Of a DNA stretch of 64,000 nt, positions 17,909 through 27,030 are shown piece by piece. The notes below the pieces were generated by a model that worked only from the letters and a program-made list of their open reading frames with translations, did not search any database and was not told where the DNA came from. The DNA is taken from positions 1 to 64,000 of the forward strand of contig NZ_SNXZ01000006.1 in the NCBI RefSeq assembly GCF_004362825.1. The letters are read 5' to 3'. Source of the stretch: Labedaea rhizosphaerae. Lineage in GTDB: Bacteria; Actinomycetota; Actinomycetes; Mycobacteriales; Pseudonocardiaceae. The position numbers and the translations under genes are program-made. Position 1 is the first letter of the stretch; every line of letters begins with the position of its first letter.

Positions 17909-18891
17909 TGCCAAGGGAGATCGACGTCGCCGCGTACGCCAAGGGCGTCGTCGAAGGGGACCGGGGCGTGCTGTCCAAGGCCATCACCCTGGTCGAGTCG
18001 ACCCGTGCCGATCACCGGGAGAAGGCCCAAGAGCTGCTCGTCGAGCTGCTGCCGCGCTCCGGCGGCGCCTTCCGCGTCGGCATCACCGGCGTGCCCGGCG
18101 TCGGCAAGTCCACCTTCATCGACGCGCTCGGCACGATGCTGACTGCGGCCGGGCACCGGGTCGCGGTGCTCGCCGTCGACCCGTCGTCGACCCGCACCCG
18201 TGGCAGCATCCTCGGCGACAAGACCCGCATGGCCCGGCTCGCGGTGGACCACAACGCCTTCATCCGGCCGTCGCCGACCTCCGGCACCCTCGGCGGAGTC
18301 GCCCGCGCCACAAGGGAAACGATGGTGCTGATGGAGGCCGCCGGGTACGACACGGTGCTGGTCGAGACCGTGGGCGTCGGCCAGTCGGAGACCGCCGTGG
18401 CGAACATGGTCGACTGCTTCCTGTTCCTGACCTTGGCGCGCACCGGCGATCAGTTGCAGGGCATCAAGAAGGGCGTGCTCGAACTGGCCGACGTCATCGC
18501 GGTCAACAAAGCCGACGGCGAGCACGAAAGCGAGGCGAAGAAGGCCGCGCGCGAGCTCGCCGGGGCGCTGCGGCTGTTGCGTGGCAAGCAAACGACGTGG
18601 AACCCACCGGTCCTGACCTGCAGCGGCTTGACCGGCGCGGGACTGGAGAAGCTGTGGGACACCGTCGGCGAGCACCACAAGGCGCTGGCCGACAGCGGCG
18701 AGCTGGCCGAGAAGCGCAGGCGCCAGCAGGTGGACTGGACCTGGACGATGGTCCGCGACACCCTGCTGCACCGGCTGGAGACCAACGCGAAGGTGCGCGC
18801 GATCGTTCCTGGCCTGGAACAACAGGTCCGCGACGGCGAACTGACCGCCACACTGGCGGCACAACGCATCCTCGAGGCCTTCAGCGAGTAA
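17908..18891 (+). CDS. meaB: MeaB-type GTPase chaperone of methylmalonyl-CoA mutase
   Basis: The 327-residue protein is a G3E-family P-loop GTPase (formerly ArgK). Walker A is GVPGVGKST, followed by AVDPSSTRTRGSILGDKTRM, the switch ETVGVGQSE and the guanine-specificity motif NKAD. MeaB guards the mutase, gating delivery of adenosylcobalamin and removal of damaged cofactor. The ATG shares one base with the mutB stop (TAATG). Length and C-terminal dimerisation arm are normal. Confidence 0.95.
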   Translation: MPREIDVAAYAKGVVEGDRGVLSKAITLVESTRADHREKAQELLVELLPRSGGAFRVGITGVPGVGKSTFIDALGTMLTAAGHRVAVLAVDPSSTRTRGSILGDKTRMARLAVDHNAFIRPSPTSGTLGGVARATRETMVLMEAAGYDTVLVETVGVGQSETAVANMVDCFLFLTLARTGDQLQGIKKGVLELADVIAVNKADGEHESEAKKAARELAGALRLLRGKQTTWNPPVLTCSGLTGAGLEKLWDTVGEHHKALADSGELAEKRRRQQVDWTWTMVRDTLLHRLETNAKVRAIVPGLEQQVRDGELTATLAAQRILEAFSE

Positions 18892-18979
18892 TGTTGTCGG
18901 TCGGTTCGGTTCCAGGCGCTAGTTTGGTTCCAGGGATCGCCTAGCGGCGCCGTGTTGGCTCGGCGGATGGGAGGGACTC

Positions 18980-19318
18980 GTGCGCAGTGCGGCCAGGCTC
19001 ACGTCGGCCTGCGTGCTCGGCTGCCTCGTGTTCCTCGCGTTGCCGGCGCCGGGTGCGCTCGCCGCGGCGCGGCCCGCGGTGGTCCGGCTCGTCGCGACCG
19101 ACGCGGTGGCGAACGACGCGCCCGCGACGACGACCACGAAGGCGCCCGATGCGCCGACCGGCCCGGACCTCGACCAGGACCAGGCCGACGCCGATGCGCG
19201 CCTTGCCAAACGCAAGCTGGTCATCGGTGTGGTCGCCGCGGTTTTGTTGTTCATCGTCGTGTGGGGCCACCGCCTGCGCCGGAAGCGTCGCAAGAAGGCC
19301 GACGAGAACACCGGTTGA
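18980..19318 (+). CDS. Small single-pass secreted/anchored membrane protein
   Basis: The 112-residue product has a signal peptide (about 1-29, ending ALAAA), a Thr/Pro/Asp-rich extracellular segment, one transmembrane helix near VIGVVAAVLLFIVVWGHRL, and a very basic cytoplasmic tail RRKRRKK. This gives an outside-facing type I topology. No domain is recognised. GGGAGGG lies 5 nt before the GTG. The gene stands alone between meaB and the M20 peptidase-like gene. Confidence 0.65.
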   Translation: MRSAARLTSACVLGCLVFLALPAPGALAAARPAVVRLVATDAVANDAPATTTTKAPDAPTGPDLDQDQADADARLAKRKLVIGVVAAVLLFIVVWGHRLRRKRRKKADENTG

Positions 19319-19353
19319 TCTCGGCGGCGAGTGGCCGATCCGTACCAGAGCGT

Positions 19354-19370
19354 GATCGGCTAGGCCGATC
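19354..19370. promoter_or_regulatory. Short palindrome in intergenic region
   Basis: GATCGGC and GCCGATC (7-bp arms, 3-nt loop) lie 36 bp after the membrane-protein stop and 166 bp before the M20 gene. It may be an operator or a weak terminator. Confidence 0.3.
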
Positions 19371-19536
19371 GAACGCCACCGCTTGCCGCAAGTTGCGGAC
19401 CGGCCGTCAGGATGAACCTCTGGTCGTGACAGTAACGCGCGGTGAATGGTGCAGGATTGCTCCAAGTGAGTGATCGCGAGGACGTGATGGTGAGTTCGTG
19501 GCGGAGGTTGACCGCAGCAGCGCGAGGAGGACGTCA

Positions 19537-20817
19537 ATGACCGTCCTCGACTCGCGCCCGGAAACGCCCAACGAGTCGGACGGCAGCTCCGAGGTGCTGT
19601 TGACCGACAGTGGCGTCAGGATGCCCACTGTGCCCGACCTCGGTGCCGGTCGCGGGCCGGCCTGGCTCGACGAGTGGCTTGCCGCCAACGCCGCCGACGT
19701 ACTCGCCTGGTTCCGGCACCTGCACGCCCACCCCGAGCTCTCCCGCCGCGAGTTCGCCACCACCGAGCTGGTGGCCGGCTTGCTCAGTGGCGCCGGCCTC
19801 AAGCCGTCGATCATGGCCGACGGCACGGGCCTGATCTGCGAAATCGGCTCCGGTGAGCGTTGTGTGGCGCTGCGCGCGGACATGGACGCGCTGCCGCTGA
19901 CCGAGGCCACGGGCCTGCCCTACTCGTCCACCGTCGACGGCGCTTCCCACGCGTGCGGGCACGACGCGCACACCACGATCTTGCTGGCCACCGCGCTCGC
20001 GCTGGCTTCGGCGCCCGAGCTGCCGGGCCGCGTCCGCTTGATCTTCCAGCCGGCCGAGGAGGTCATGCCGGGCGGCGCGCTCGACGTGATCGCGTCCGGC
20101 GGGCTCGACGACGGCGTGGAGCGGATCTTCGGCCTGCACTGCGACCCGCGCCTGCCGGTCGGCATGGTCGGTACCCGCGTCGGCGCCATCACCTCGGCGA
20201 CCGACCTGCTCGAACTGCGGCTGACCTCGCCCGGCGGGCACACCTCGCGACCGCACTTGACCGCCGACCTGGTGCACGCGCTGGGCACGGTCATCACCGG
20301 GCTGCCCGCGTTGCTGTCGCGCCGCATCGACCCCCGGTCCGGCACCGTGCTGGTCTGGGGGGCCGTGCACGCCGGTGAGGCGCCCAACGCGGTGCCGCAG
20401 GACGGCGTCCTGCGTGGGACCCTGCGCACCGGTGACCACGAGGTGTGGGCCGATCTGGAGCCGTTGGTGGCCGGGCTGGTCCAGTCACTGCTGGCGCCCA
20501 CCGGGGTCGGCTTCGACCTGCAGCACCGCCGCGGCGTGCCGCCCGTCGTGAACGACGACGAGTGCACCCAGGTCATGCGGGCCGGGATCGAGGCCGCGCT
20601 CGGCGAGTCCGCCGTGGCCGGGACCAAGCAGTCCTCCGGCGGCGAGGACTTCGGGTGGTACCTGGAGCACGTGCCCGGGTCGTTCGCGCGGCTCGGTGTG
20701 TGGCCGGGCGAAGGCGCGCAGCGTGACCTGCACCAGCCGACCTTCCAGCTGGACGAGCGCGCTCTCCTGGTGGGCACCCGGGTGATGGTGCACACCGCGC
20801 TGGCCGCCCTGGCCTGA
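19537..20817 (+). CDS. M20-family amidohydrolase/peptidase
   Basis: The 426-residue metalloenzyme belongs to the M20D group (hippurate hydrolase, N-acyl-amino-acid and IAA-amide hydrolases). Visible metal and catalytic residues are in ACGHDAHTT (Cys140, His142), QPAEEVMPGG, GGHTSRPH in the lid domain, and SSGGEDFGWYLE near the C-terminus. The Cys before GHD fits the M20D subclass. It should remove acyl groups from N-acylated amino acids in the cytoplasm. The ATG with GAGGAGG at 19524-19530 is preferred to an in-frame GTG 39 bp upstream. Confidence 0.87.
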   Translation: MTVLDSRPETPNESDGSSEVLLTDSGVRMPTVPDLGAGRGPAWLDEWLAANAADVLAWFRHLHAHPELSRREFATTELVAGLLSGAGLKPSIMADGTGLICEIGSGERCVALRADMDALPLTEATGLPYSSTVDGASHACGHDAHTTILLATALALASAPELPGRVRLIFQPAEEVMPGGALDVIASGGLDDGVERIFGLHCDPRLPVGMVGTRVGAITSATDLLELRLTSPGGHTSRPHLTADLVHALGTVITGLPALLSRRIDPRSGTVLVWGAVHAGEAPNAVPQDGVLRGTLRTGDHEVWADLEPLVAGLVQSLLAPTGVGFDLQHRRGVPPVVNDDECTQVMRAGIEAALGESAVAGTKQSSGGEDFGWYLEHVPGSFARLGVWPGEGAQRDLHQPTFQLDERALLVGTRVMVHTALAALA

Positions 20818-20822
20818 GGTCA

Positions 20823-20848
20823 GCGGGTCGCACCGAGGTGCGGCCCGC
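20823..20848. terminator. Hairpin after M20 gene
   Basis: A 12-bp stem with one G-T wobble joins 20823-20834 and 20837-20848, right after the M20 stop. A second, perfect 9-bp palindrome spans 20855-20873 over the stop codon of the convergent AMIN-like gene. Confidence 0.6.
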
Positions 20849-20857
20849 CGCGTCAGC

Positions 20858-21397
20858 TCACCACTGGTGAGCTACGTCGATCACCAGTCGCGACGTGTTC
20901 CCCGGTCCCTGCAGCATGAACGCGTGGAACGGCAACCGAGCTCGGACACCGAGCCCAAGGGTGGTCTGCCCTTCGAAGTAGCCCGCCCACGCGGCCTGGC
21001 GGAAGGTCCGGTAGCCGGCGAGGTTCGCCAGTTCGGTCTGGTTCTTGGGCGTGAAGCCGACCGAGAACGCCAGGATCTCCAGCTTCGCCCCGCCACGCAA
21101 CGGCACGACGTGCCCGCTCCCGTCGTGGTACACGTTGGTCACGTACCGGACCCGGAAGCCCGTGTTGTGACCGGTGAAGTCGAGCACGAGCCGGTCGTAG
21201 CAGGTGTGCTTGCCCGCGCGGACGCCCTTCATCTCGCTGTTCGTGGTGGTGGACGCGGCGGCCTTGTTCAGCGACCCCCACGTGATCCCGCAGTAGGGCG
21301 CCGCGGACGCGGTGGTGGTCAGAACGACCGGGGCGGCCAGCCCCAGGACGACGGCGGCGGCGACGGCGACACGCCGCATGGATCTTCGGAAGTTCAT
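20858..21397 (-). CDS. Secreted AMIN-like domain protein
   Basis: The 179-residue protein has a twin-Arg-like but probably Sec signal peptide (about 1-33, ending ASAAP) and one AMIN-like beta-sandwich. The pattern is CGITWGSLNK, then HTCYDRLVLDF, VRYVTNVYHDGSG and VPLRGGAKLE, typical of actinobacterial AMIN-like proteins thought to bind cell-wall or surface polymers. Two cysteines could form a disulfide. GGAGTGCGAG precedes the ATG. Its stop codon lies within a perfect palindrome. Confidence 0.75.
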   Translation of the reverse strand: MNFRRSMRRVAVAAAVVLGLAAPVVLTTTASAAPYCGITWGSLNKAAASTTTNSEMKGVRAGKHTCYDRLVLDFTGHNTGFRVRYVTNVYHDGSGHVVPLRGGAKLEILAFSVGFTPKNQTELANLAGYRTFRQAAWAGYFEGQTTLGLGVRARLPFHAFMLQGPGNTSRLVIDVAHQW

Positions 21398-21572
21398 CTC
21401 GCACTCCTAGTGGAGAACCGGCCGCATCTTGCGGCCATACGAGAGAGGACGTCCAGCCCCGGACCCCGTTGCCGGATATGTCTTTTCCGAGGTCTTAAGT
21501 CCCGATCAGCGACCCACTCGGCCTGCCTGCTCGGGAGAACTGGCCTGTCCCGGAGAAGGTGTCACCAGGTGA

Positions 21573-22022
21573 TCAGGGACCTATGCCCGTGCACGGGCGG
21601 ATGCGCAGATCGGCCACGTAGTCGGCCGGCGCTCCGGCCGCCTCGGCGGCATCGGCCATCACGCCCAGGTACCGGGCCGACGGCAGGCCGCCCTCGTAGG
21701 CGTCCAGCACGTACAACCACGCGAGGACCGAGCCCTCCAGCGTCTGCACGCGCAGCCGGATCTTCCGGTACAACCCGAGCGCGCCCTCCCAGCGGTCCAG
21801 CCTGGACTCGTCGCGCGGGGGGACGTCGTACAACACCACGAAGACCTGGGACTCGGGGTCCTCGACGATCGTGGCGAGGGCACCTTCCCAGCTGAGGTCC
21901 TCACCGCCGAACGTCAGGCGCCAGCCGGGGAGCCACCCGGTACCGGCCATCGGCGAGTACGGGGCTCGCTCCATCATTTGGCCTGGATCCATGTTCGACC
22001 CGTAGGTGGCGTAGAGCGGCAC
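21573..22022 (-). CDS. Gamma-glutamylcyclotransferase-like (AIG2/GGCT) protein
   Basis: The 149-residue protein starts VPLYATYGSNMDP; YGSNM is the signature loop of the GGCT/AIG2 fold that binds gamma-glutamyl peptides. Later YDVPPRDESRLDRWEG and a Tyr-rich strand match the family, and a Glu in the DRWEG segment may serve as the acid. Substrate could be a gamma-glutamyl dipeptide or another gamma-glutamyl amine. GTG is supported by TACGCT 7 nt upstream (leaderless). Divergent from the LpdA-type gene. Confidence 0.75.
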   Translation of the reverse strand: MPLYATYGSNMDPGQMMERAPYSPMAGTGWLPGWRLTFGGEDLSWEGALATIVEDPESQVFVVLYDVPPRDESRLDRWEGALGLYRKIRLRVQTLEGSVLAWLYVLDAYEGGLPSARYLGVMADAAEAAGAPADYVADLRIRPCTGIGP

Positions 22023-22029
22023 GACGCAC

Positions 22030-22035
22030 AGCGTA
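22030..22035 (-). promoter_or_regulatory. -10 element of leaderless GGCT-like gene
   Basis: TACGCT on the minus strand ends 7 nt before GTG. Confidence 0.4.
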
Positions 22036-22169
22036 GCGACACGAGTCGTCACACGGTGCAGTGACGAGCCCACATCACCGAATCGCGGCCACCCGGACTG
22101 TCCAGTGAGCGGCCCGCGTACGGTGACTATCGGCAACTGTCGGCCGTGACGTGCGGCAACCGGGGAGGC

Positions 22170-23582
22170 ATGCGGGTGACCAGGATCGTGATCATGGGCG
22201 GCGGCCCGGCCGGCTACGAGGCCGCGCTCGTGGCCGCGCAGCACGGTGCGGACGTCACGCTCGTCGAGCGCGACGGTCTCGGTGGCGCGTGCGTGCTGTA
22301 CGACTGCGTGCCCTCGAAGACGTTCATCGCCTCCGCTGGGGCCCGGTCCACCATCCGCGGCGCCAGCGAACTGGGCATCCGGGCCGACCCCGACGAGGCG
22401 GTCGTCGAGACGCCGGTCGTACACGGCCGGGTGAAGGGGCTTGCGCTCGCGCAGTCCGCCGACATCCGGGCCCGCATGCAGCGCGAGGGCATCCGGCTGA
22501 TCACCGGCACCGCCCGGTTCTGCGACGACACGCCGGGCCTCGCGGCGCACCGCGTCGTGGTGGCGGGCGGCGACGGCGAGCACCTGGAGACCCTCGACGC
22601 CGAGGTCGTGCTGATCGCCACCGGCGCAACGCCACGCGTGCTGCCCGGCGCGGTGCCCGACGGCGAGCGGATCCTGGACTGGCGCCAGCTCTACGACCTG
22701 CCCGAGCTGCCGGAACACCTCGTGGTGGTGGGCTCGGGCGTCACCGGCGCCGAGTTCGCGTCGGCGTACACCGAGATGGGCGTCAAGGTCACGCTGATCT
22801 CCAGCCGCGACCGCGTGCTCCCGCACGAGGACGCCGACGCGGCCGCGGTGCTCGAGGAGGTCTTCGCCGAGCGCGGCACGACGGTGATCAAGCACGCGCG
22901 GGCCGAGGCCGTGGAGCGCACCGAGAGGGGCGTGAAGGTCCGGTTGCAGGGCGGCCAGACGCTCGACGCGAGCCACGCCCTGATGACCGTCGGTTCGGTG
23001 CCGAACACCGGGGACCTCGGCCTGGACAAGATCGGCATCGAGACCGGTCCGGGCGGCTTCGTGTCCGTCGACCGCGTGTCCCGCACCGGGGTGCCGGGCG
23101 TCTACGCGGCCGGGGACTGCACGGGCGTGCTGATGCTGGCTTCCGTGGCCGGTATGCAGGGCCGCATCGCGATGTGGCACGCCCTGGGCGAGGGCGTGGC
23201 CCCGATCCGGCTGAAGACGGTGGCGGCCAACGTGTTCACCCACCCCGAGATCGCGACGGTGGGCATCAGCCAGGCCGCCATCGACTCGGGTGAGGTGCCC
23301 GCGCGCACGATCATGCTGCCCCTGGCGACGAACGCGCGCGCGAAGATGGAAGGCCTGCGCCGCGGCTTCGTGAAGTTGTTCTGCCGCCCCGCGACCGGCG
23401 TGGTGATCGGCGGCGTGGTCGTCGCGCCGACCGCCAGCGAGCTGATCCTGCCGATCGCCCTGGCCGTGCAGAACCAGCTCACCGTCGAGCACCTGGCGCT
23501 GACCTTTTCGGTCTACCCCTCGCTGTCCGGCTCGATCACCGAAGCCGGCCGCCAGCTGATGCGCCACGACGACCTGGACTAG
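22170..23582 (+). CDS. lpdA: LpdA-type NAD(P)H quinone dehydrogenase (flavoprotein disulfide reductase family)
   Basis: The 470-residue flavoprotein has the FAD Rossmann motif GGGPAGYEAA, a CxxxxC pair (Cys41, Cys46) in GGACVLYDCVPSK, the NAD motif VVGSGVTGAEFAS and the second FAD contact GVYAAGDCTG. The C-terminal segment that carries the catalytic His-Glu dyad in true lipoamide dehydrogenases reads VYPSLSGSI, so the His is Tyr. This matches the mycobacterial LpdA (Rv3303c) group, which reduces quinones with NAD(P)H instead of lipoamide. GGGGAGG precedes the ATG. Confidence 0.85.
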   Translation: MRVTRIVIMGGGPAGYEAALVAAQHGADVTLVERDGLGGACVLYDCVPSKTFIASAGARSTIRGASELGIRADPDEAVVETPVVHGRVKGLALAQSADIRARMQREGIRLITGTARFCDDTPGLAAHRVVVAGGDGEHLETLDAEVVLIATGATPRVLPGAVPDGERILDWRQLYDLPELPEHLVVVGSGVTGAEFASAYTEMGVKVTLISSRDRVLPHEDADAAAVLEEVFAERGTTVIKHARAEAVERTERGVKVRLQGGQTLDASHALMTVGSVPNTGDLGLDKIGIETGPGGFVSVDRVSRTGVPGVYAAGDCTGVLMLASVAGMQGRIAMWHALGEGVAPIRLKTVAANVFTHPEIATVGISQAAIDSGEVPARTIMLPLATNARAKMEGLRRGFVKLFCRPATGVVIGGVVVAPTASELILPIALAVQNQLTVEHLALTFSVYPSLSGSITEAGRQLMRHDDLD

Positions 23583-23622
23583 CGGTGGGGCTGGTTCCGC
23601 GCACGCGGAACCAGCCCCACCG
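23583..23622. terminator. Perfect 19-bp bidirectional terminator hairpin
   Basis: Arms 23583-23601 and 23604-23622 are perfectly complementary with a 2-nt nominal loop. It begins one base after the lpdA-type stop and ends six bases before the lipase stop, serving both convergent genes. Confidence 0.8.
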
Positions 23623-23628
23623 GTCTGC

Positions 23629-24510
23629 TCAGCAGGAGATGGCGTGCCCCGGGTCGAGGGCGTGCATCGCGATGTTCCACGTCGCCTTGTCGTAGGACAT
23701 GCCGGCGTGGTCGGTCAGTGAGAACGGGCACTTGTTCTGGACCCACACGTTGGTCACGCCCGGCTCATTGATGAACGCCGACCCCGCCGGTGTCACCACG
23801 AACTCGTACCGCGTCTCGATGATCGTGTACTTCACGCCGGCCACCGCCACGGCGCCGTTGTTGAGGTCGTGGATCACGCTGGAGCCCGGCGTCTGGTCGT
23901 AGCAGGCCGCGCAGAGCGTGTTGACGAGGTCGAGCGCGCCCGGGAAGAACTGCGCCAGGTTCACGAAACCGTCCAGCGAGGTGCCGTGCGTGGTCGGCGA
24001 GAGCCCGACCAGGTTGGCGACTTTGTTGTAGCCGTAGAACTTCGTGTAGAACTCGGCGATCAGGCCGCCCTGCGAGTGGCCGACCAGGTCCACCTTGGCG
24101 GCCCCGGTCGCCGCGAGCACCTCGTTCACGCGGCTGTTGAGCGCGCTGACCGCGTCGCGCACCGGGCCGATCGACTGGATGAGGTCGTGCGAGCCGCCGC
24201 CGAAGTTGAAGCCGTAGACGCAGTAGCCCGCGTTGGCGAGCGTCGGGCCCATGCCGGCCCAGTCGTCCATCATGTTGCTGAAGGTGCCGTTCACCAACAC
24301 GATCGGCCGCGGGTGGGCCGCGCTCGGGTGGCAGTCGACGTTCACGCCGGGCGGTGCCTTCGACGGGTCGGGCAGCATCGCGGCGATGCCCTCGGCCAGG
24401 TTGTGCCGCACCGTGTACGTCGCCGCTTGCGCGGACGGCGCGGCCACCGCAAGCGTGGTCACTGCCACCGCTGTCGCGGTCGCCGCCTTGAGCCACCGTC
24501 GTACCCGCAT
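23629..24510 (-). CDS. Secreted alpha/beta-hydrolase lipase/esterase
   Basis: The 293-residue protein has a signal peptide (about 1-29, ending AQAA) and an alpha/beta-hydrolase core with nucleophile motif GHSQGG. The N-terminal VLVNGTFSNMMDDW supplies the oxyanion region, and the C-terminal TDHAGM carries the likely catalytic His; an Asp lies in between. Four cysteines suggest disulfides. It resembles secreted actinobacterial triacylglycerol lipases/esterases. GGAGGAGG precedes the ATG; a TACCGATCGGTA palindrome lies 25 bp upstream. Confidence 0.85.
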   Translation of the reverse strand: MRVRRWLKAATATAVAVTTLAVAAPSAQAATYTVRHNLAEGIAAMLPDPSKAPPGVNVDCHPSAAHPRPIVLVNGTFSNMMDDWAGMGPTLANAGYCVYGFNFGGGSHDLIQSIGPVRDAVSALNSRVNEVLAATGAAKVDLVGHSQGGLIAEFYTKFYGYNKVANLVGLSPTTHGTSLDGFVNLAQFFPGALDLVNTLCAACYDQTPGSSVIHDLNNGAVAVAGVKYTIIETRYEFVVTPAGSAFINEPGVTNVWVQNKCPFSLTDHAGMSYDKATWNIAMHALDPGHAISC

Positions 24511-24534
24511 CCCGACCTCCTCCGTGATGTCGGC

Positions 24535-24546
24535 TACCGATCGGTA
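24535..24546. promoter_or_regulatory. TetR-type palindrome upstream of lipase
   Basis: TACCGATCGGTA is a perfect 12-bp palindrome 25 bp before the lipase start, in the divergent spacer with the lipoprotein gene. TetR/AcrR-type repressors often bind such sites; none is nearby. Confidence 0.4.
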
Positions 24547-24730
24547 ACCCGCCTCACATCATGTGGTCGAGAGCACACCGAACGCGATGGGATCTGGTTC
24601 AAACTTTTCGGGCTCGGATTGTGTTCGGTCACACACGCCCAGTGGCCCGCGGCTGAAACGAGTGACGCTCTGTAGCGATAGTCCCTGCGGTGCCAACTGG
24701 CACCGATCACTGGGGTGAGAAGGAAATTAC

Positions 24731-25279
24731 ATGAGGGTTACGCGAATTGTTGCGGCCGTCGCGGCCGGATTCGCAGTGCTGACCACCGCCGGCTGCCTGG
24801 ACGACGCGGGCAAGGGGACGGTCAGCGATGGCTCCGGCACGAACGCCGCGGCCACGAAGAACGGCGGTTCCGGGCAGGACGGAACGGCGACCTGGGGTAA
24901 GCGCTACACGTGGCCGGACGGTCTGGCGGTCGAGGTGGCCAAGCCGGTGACGTGCAAGCCCAGCGAGTACTCCTCGCCGCAACACCCACCGCGCGCGGTC
25001 CTGATCACGATCCTCGTGGTCAACGGGACCAAGGAGAACTTCGACCCGGGGGTGCTGTCGGTGGGCGGCGACGCCCAGTTCAACGGCGAGAAGGCCGAGC
25101 CGCTCTTCGACTCCGACGGCGGTTGCGACGACACGACCTCGACGTCGGCGACCGTGCTGCCCGGCAAGACCTACAAGGTGAAGCTGGCCTTCGTGGTCGG
25201 CAAGGGCACGGGTGATTTCCAGTTGGCGCTGCAGCCGAACATCACCGCGGCGAAGGCGGTCTTCGTTGGCAAGGCCTGA
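24731..25279 (+). CDS. Secreted lipoprotein with DUF4352-like domain
   Basis: The 182-residue product has a lipoprotein signal peptide with lipobox TAGC (Cys22), a Gly/Ser-rich linker, and a beta-sandwich of about 125 residues. The strands around VLITILVVNGTKENFDP and the final VVGKGTGDFQLAL segment resemble DUF4352/immunoglobulin-like extracellular domains. Two extra cysteines may pair. AAGGA lies upstream of the ATG. Function unknown; the preceding 200 bp contains no gene. Confidence 0.7.
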   Translation: MRVTRIVAAVAAGFAVLTTAGCLDDAGKGTVSDGSGTNAAATKNGGSGQDGTATWGKRYTWPDGLAVEVAKPVTCKPSEYSSPQHPPRAVLITILVVNGTKENFDPGVLSVGGDAQFNGEKAEPLFDSDGGCDDTTSTSATVLPGKTYKVKLAFVVGKGTGDFQLALQPNITAAKAVFVGKA

Positions 25280-25298
25280 CCACTCCTCGACGAACGCC

Positions 25299-25439
25299 AT
25301 GCCCGAGCCCGGTGACCGGGTCGAGCCGGCCGGTGCGCTGTGCGAGAAGTGGTACAGCTACCTCGGGCTGCGCCTGCGGCTGCAGCACGGTGAGCTGCCG
25401 GACGCTCGTGCGACAGCTCTGTTCCCCGGCAAGGTGTGA
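25299..25439 (+). CDS. Possible 46-residue small protein
   Basis: A short frame encodes MPEPGDRVEPAGALCEKWYS and a Leu/Arg-rich middle before ending FPGKV. The composition looks protein-like, but there is no ribosome binding site and the frame continues upstream across the lipoprotein 3' end. It could be read by reinitiation, be a fragment of a lost gene, or be spurious. Confidence 0.25.
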   Translation: MPEPGDRVEPAGALCEKWYSYLGLRLRLQHGELPDARATALFPGKV

Positions 25440-25448
25440 GTCAGGAGC

Positions 25449-25486
25449 CGTGCTCATGGGTGGCCGCACGGCCACCCATGAGCACG
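25449..25486. terminator. Perfect 18-bp bidirectional terminator hairpin
   Basis: Arms 25449-25466 and 25469-25486 pair perfectly with a 2-nt nominal loop. It separates the lipoprotein side from the convergent glpK stop. Confidence 0.78.
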
Positions 25487-25496
25487 CGCCAAGCGA

Positions 25497-27011
25497 TCAG
25501 TCGTCGGCCTCCACCCAGTCGAACGTCCGGGTGACCGCCTTCTTCCACTGCGCGAAGGTCTTGTCGCGGGCCGCCTCGTCCATGTTCGGCGTCCACTCCT
25601 TGTCCTTGGCCCAGTTGTTGCGGATGTCGTCCTCGCCTTCCCAGTAGCCGACCGCGAGACCCGCCGCGTAGGCCGCGCCGAGCGCCGTGGTCTCCGCGAC
25701 CACCGGCCGGATCACCGGGACGCCGAGGATGTCGGCCTGGAACTGCATCAGCAACTCGTTGACCACCATGCCGCCGTCGACCTTCAACGCGGTCAGCGGA
25801 ACGCCCGAGTCGGCGTTCATGGCGTCGATGACCTCGCGGCTCTGGAACGCGGTGGCCTCGAGCACCGCCCGCGCCAGGTGGCCCTTGTTCACGAACCGGG
25901 TCAGCCCGACGATCGCGCCGCGGGCGTCGGAACGCCAGTACGGCGCGAACAAGCCGGAGAACGCGGGCACGAAGTAGCAGCCGCCGTTGTCCTCGACGGT
26001 GCGCGCGTGCTCCTCGATCTCCGGCGCGGCCGTGATCATGCCCAGGTTGTCCCTGATCCACTGGACCAGCGACCCGGTGACCGCGATCGAGCCTTCCAGC
26101 GCGTACACCGGCGCGTTGTCGCCGATCTTGTAGCAGACCGTGGTCAGCAGGCCGTTCTCGCTCATCACCTTCTCGGTGCCGGTGTTGAGCAGCACGAAGT
26201 TGCCGGTGCCGTAGGTGTTCTTGGCCTCGCCGGGGGACAGGCACGCCTGCCCGAACGTCGCGGCCTGCTGGTCACCGAGGATGCCGGCGATCGGCACCCC
26301 GGCCAGCGAGCCCTTCTCGCGGACCTTGCCGTACTCCTCCGACGACGACCGGATCTCCGGCAGCATGGACATGGGGATGCCCATCTCGCCGGCGATCTCC
26401 TCGTCCCACTGGAGCGTGTCGAGGTCCATCAGCATCGTCCGGGACGCGTTGGTCGGGTCGGTGATGTGGATGCCGCCGTCGACCCCGCCGGTCATGTTCC
26501 AGATCAGCCAGGTGTCCATGTTGCCGAAGAGCAGGTCCCCGGCCTCGGCCTTCTGCCGGGCACCGTCCACATTGTCCAGGATCCAGCGGACCTTCGGCCC
26601 GGAGAAGTACGTGGCCAGCGGCAGCCCCGTCTTCGACCGGTACCGCTCCTGGCCGCCGCCGAGGTCACCTAGCTGGGTGACGATCCGGTCGGTGCGGGTG
26701 TCCTGCCAGACGATCGCGTTGTAGACGGGCTTGCCGGTCGTCTTGTCCCACACCACCGCGGTCTCGCGCTGGTTGGTGATGCCCACGGCCGCGATGTCGG
26801 AGGCGTTGACGTCGGCCTTGGCCAGGGCGCCGGCCGTGACCTCCCTGGTGTTGCGCCACACCTCTTCCGGATCGTGCTCGACCCAGCCCGCCCTCGGGAA
26901 GATCTGCTCGTGCTCCTTCTGATCGACCGCTACGACCTCGCCCGCGTGACTGAAGATCATGCACCGGGTGGACGTCGTGCCCTGGTCGATCGCGGCGACG
27001 TACTTGGTCAT
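25497..27011 (-). CDS. glpK: Glycerol kinase
   Basis: The 504-residue FGGY-family kinase phosphorylates glycerol to glycerol-3-phosphate with ATP. The N-terminus [15 protein letters not shown] is the phosphate-binding loop; [24 protein letters not shown], the ATPase motif [10 protein letters not shown] and KNTYGTGNF are all present. The family signature near the C-terminus is seen as [20 protein letters not shown]. The ATG has GAAAGG upstream and follows glpF by 19 bp, so the two are cotranscribed. Confidence 0.96.
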   Translation of the reverse strand: MTKYVAAIDQGTTSTRCMIFSHAGEVVAVDQKEHEQIFPRAGWVEHDPEEVWRNTREVTAGALAKADVNASDIAAVGITNQRETAVVWDKTTGKPVYNAIVWQDTRTDRIVTQLGDLGGGQERYRSKTGLPLATYFSGPKVRWILDNVDGARQKAEAGDLLFGNMDTWLIWNMTGGVDGGIHITDPTNASRTMLMDLDTLQWDEEIAGEMGIPMSMLPEIRSSSEEYGKVREKGSLAGVPIAGILGDQQAATFGQACLSPGEAKNTYGTGNFVLLNTGTEKVMSENGLLTTVCYKIGDNAPVYALEGSIAVTGSLVQWIRDNLGMITAAPEIEEHARTVEDNGGCYFVPAFSGLFAPYWRSDARGAIVGLTRFVNKGHLARAVLEATAFQSREVIDAMNADSGVPLTALKVDGGMVVNELLMQFQADILGVPVIRPVVAETTALGAAYAAGLAVGYWEGEDDIRNNWAKDKEWTPNMDEAARDKTFAQWKKAVTRTFDWVEADD

Positions 27012-27030
27012 CAGGTCTTGTGCCTTTCGA

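Noticed and set aside
23629-24496. 243-residue alternative frame within the lipase gene
   Set aside because: Overlaps the lipase out of frame; the lipase frame has the signal peptide and GHSQGG.
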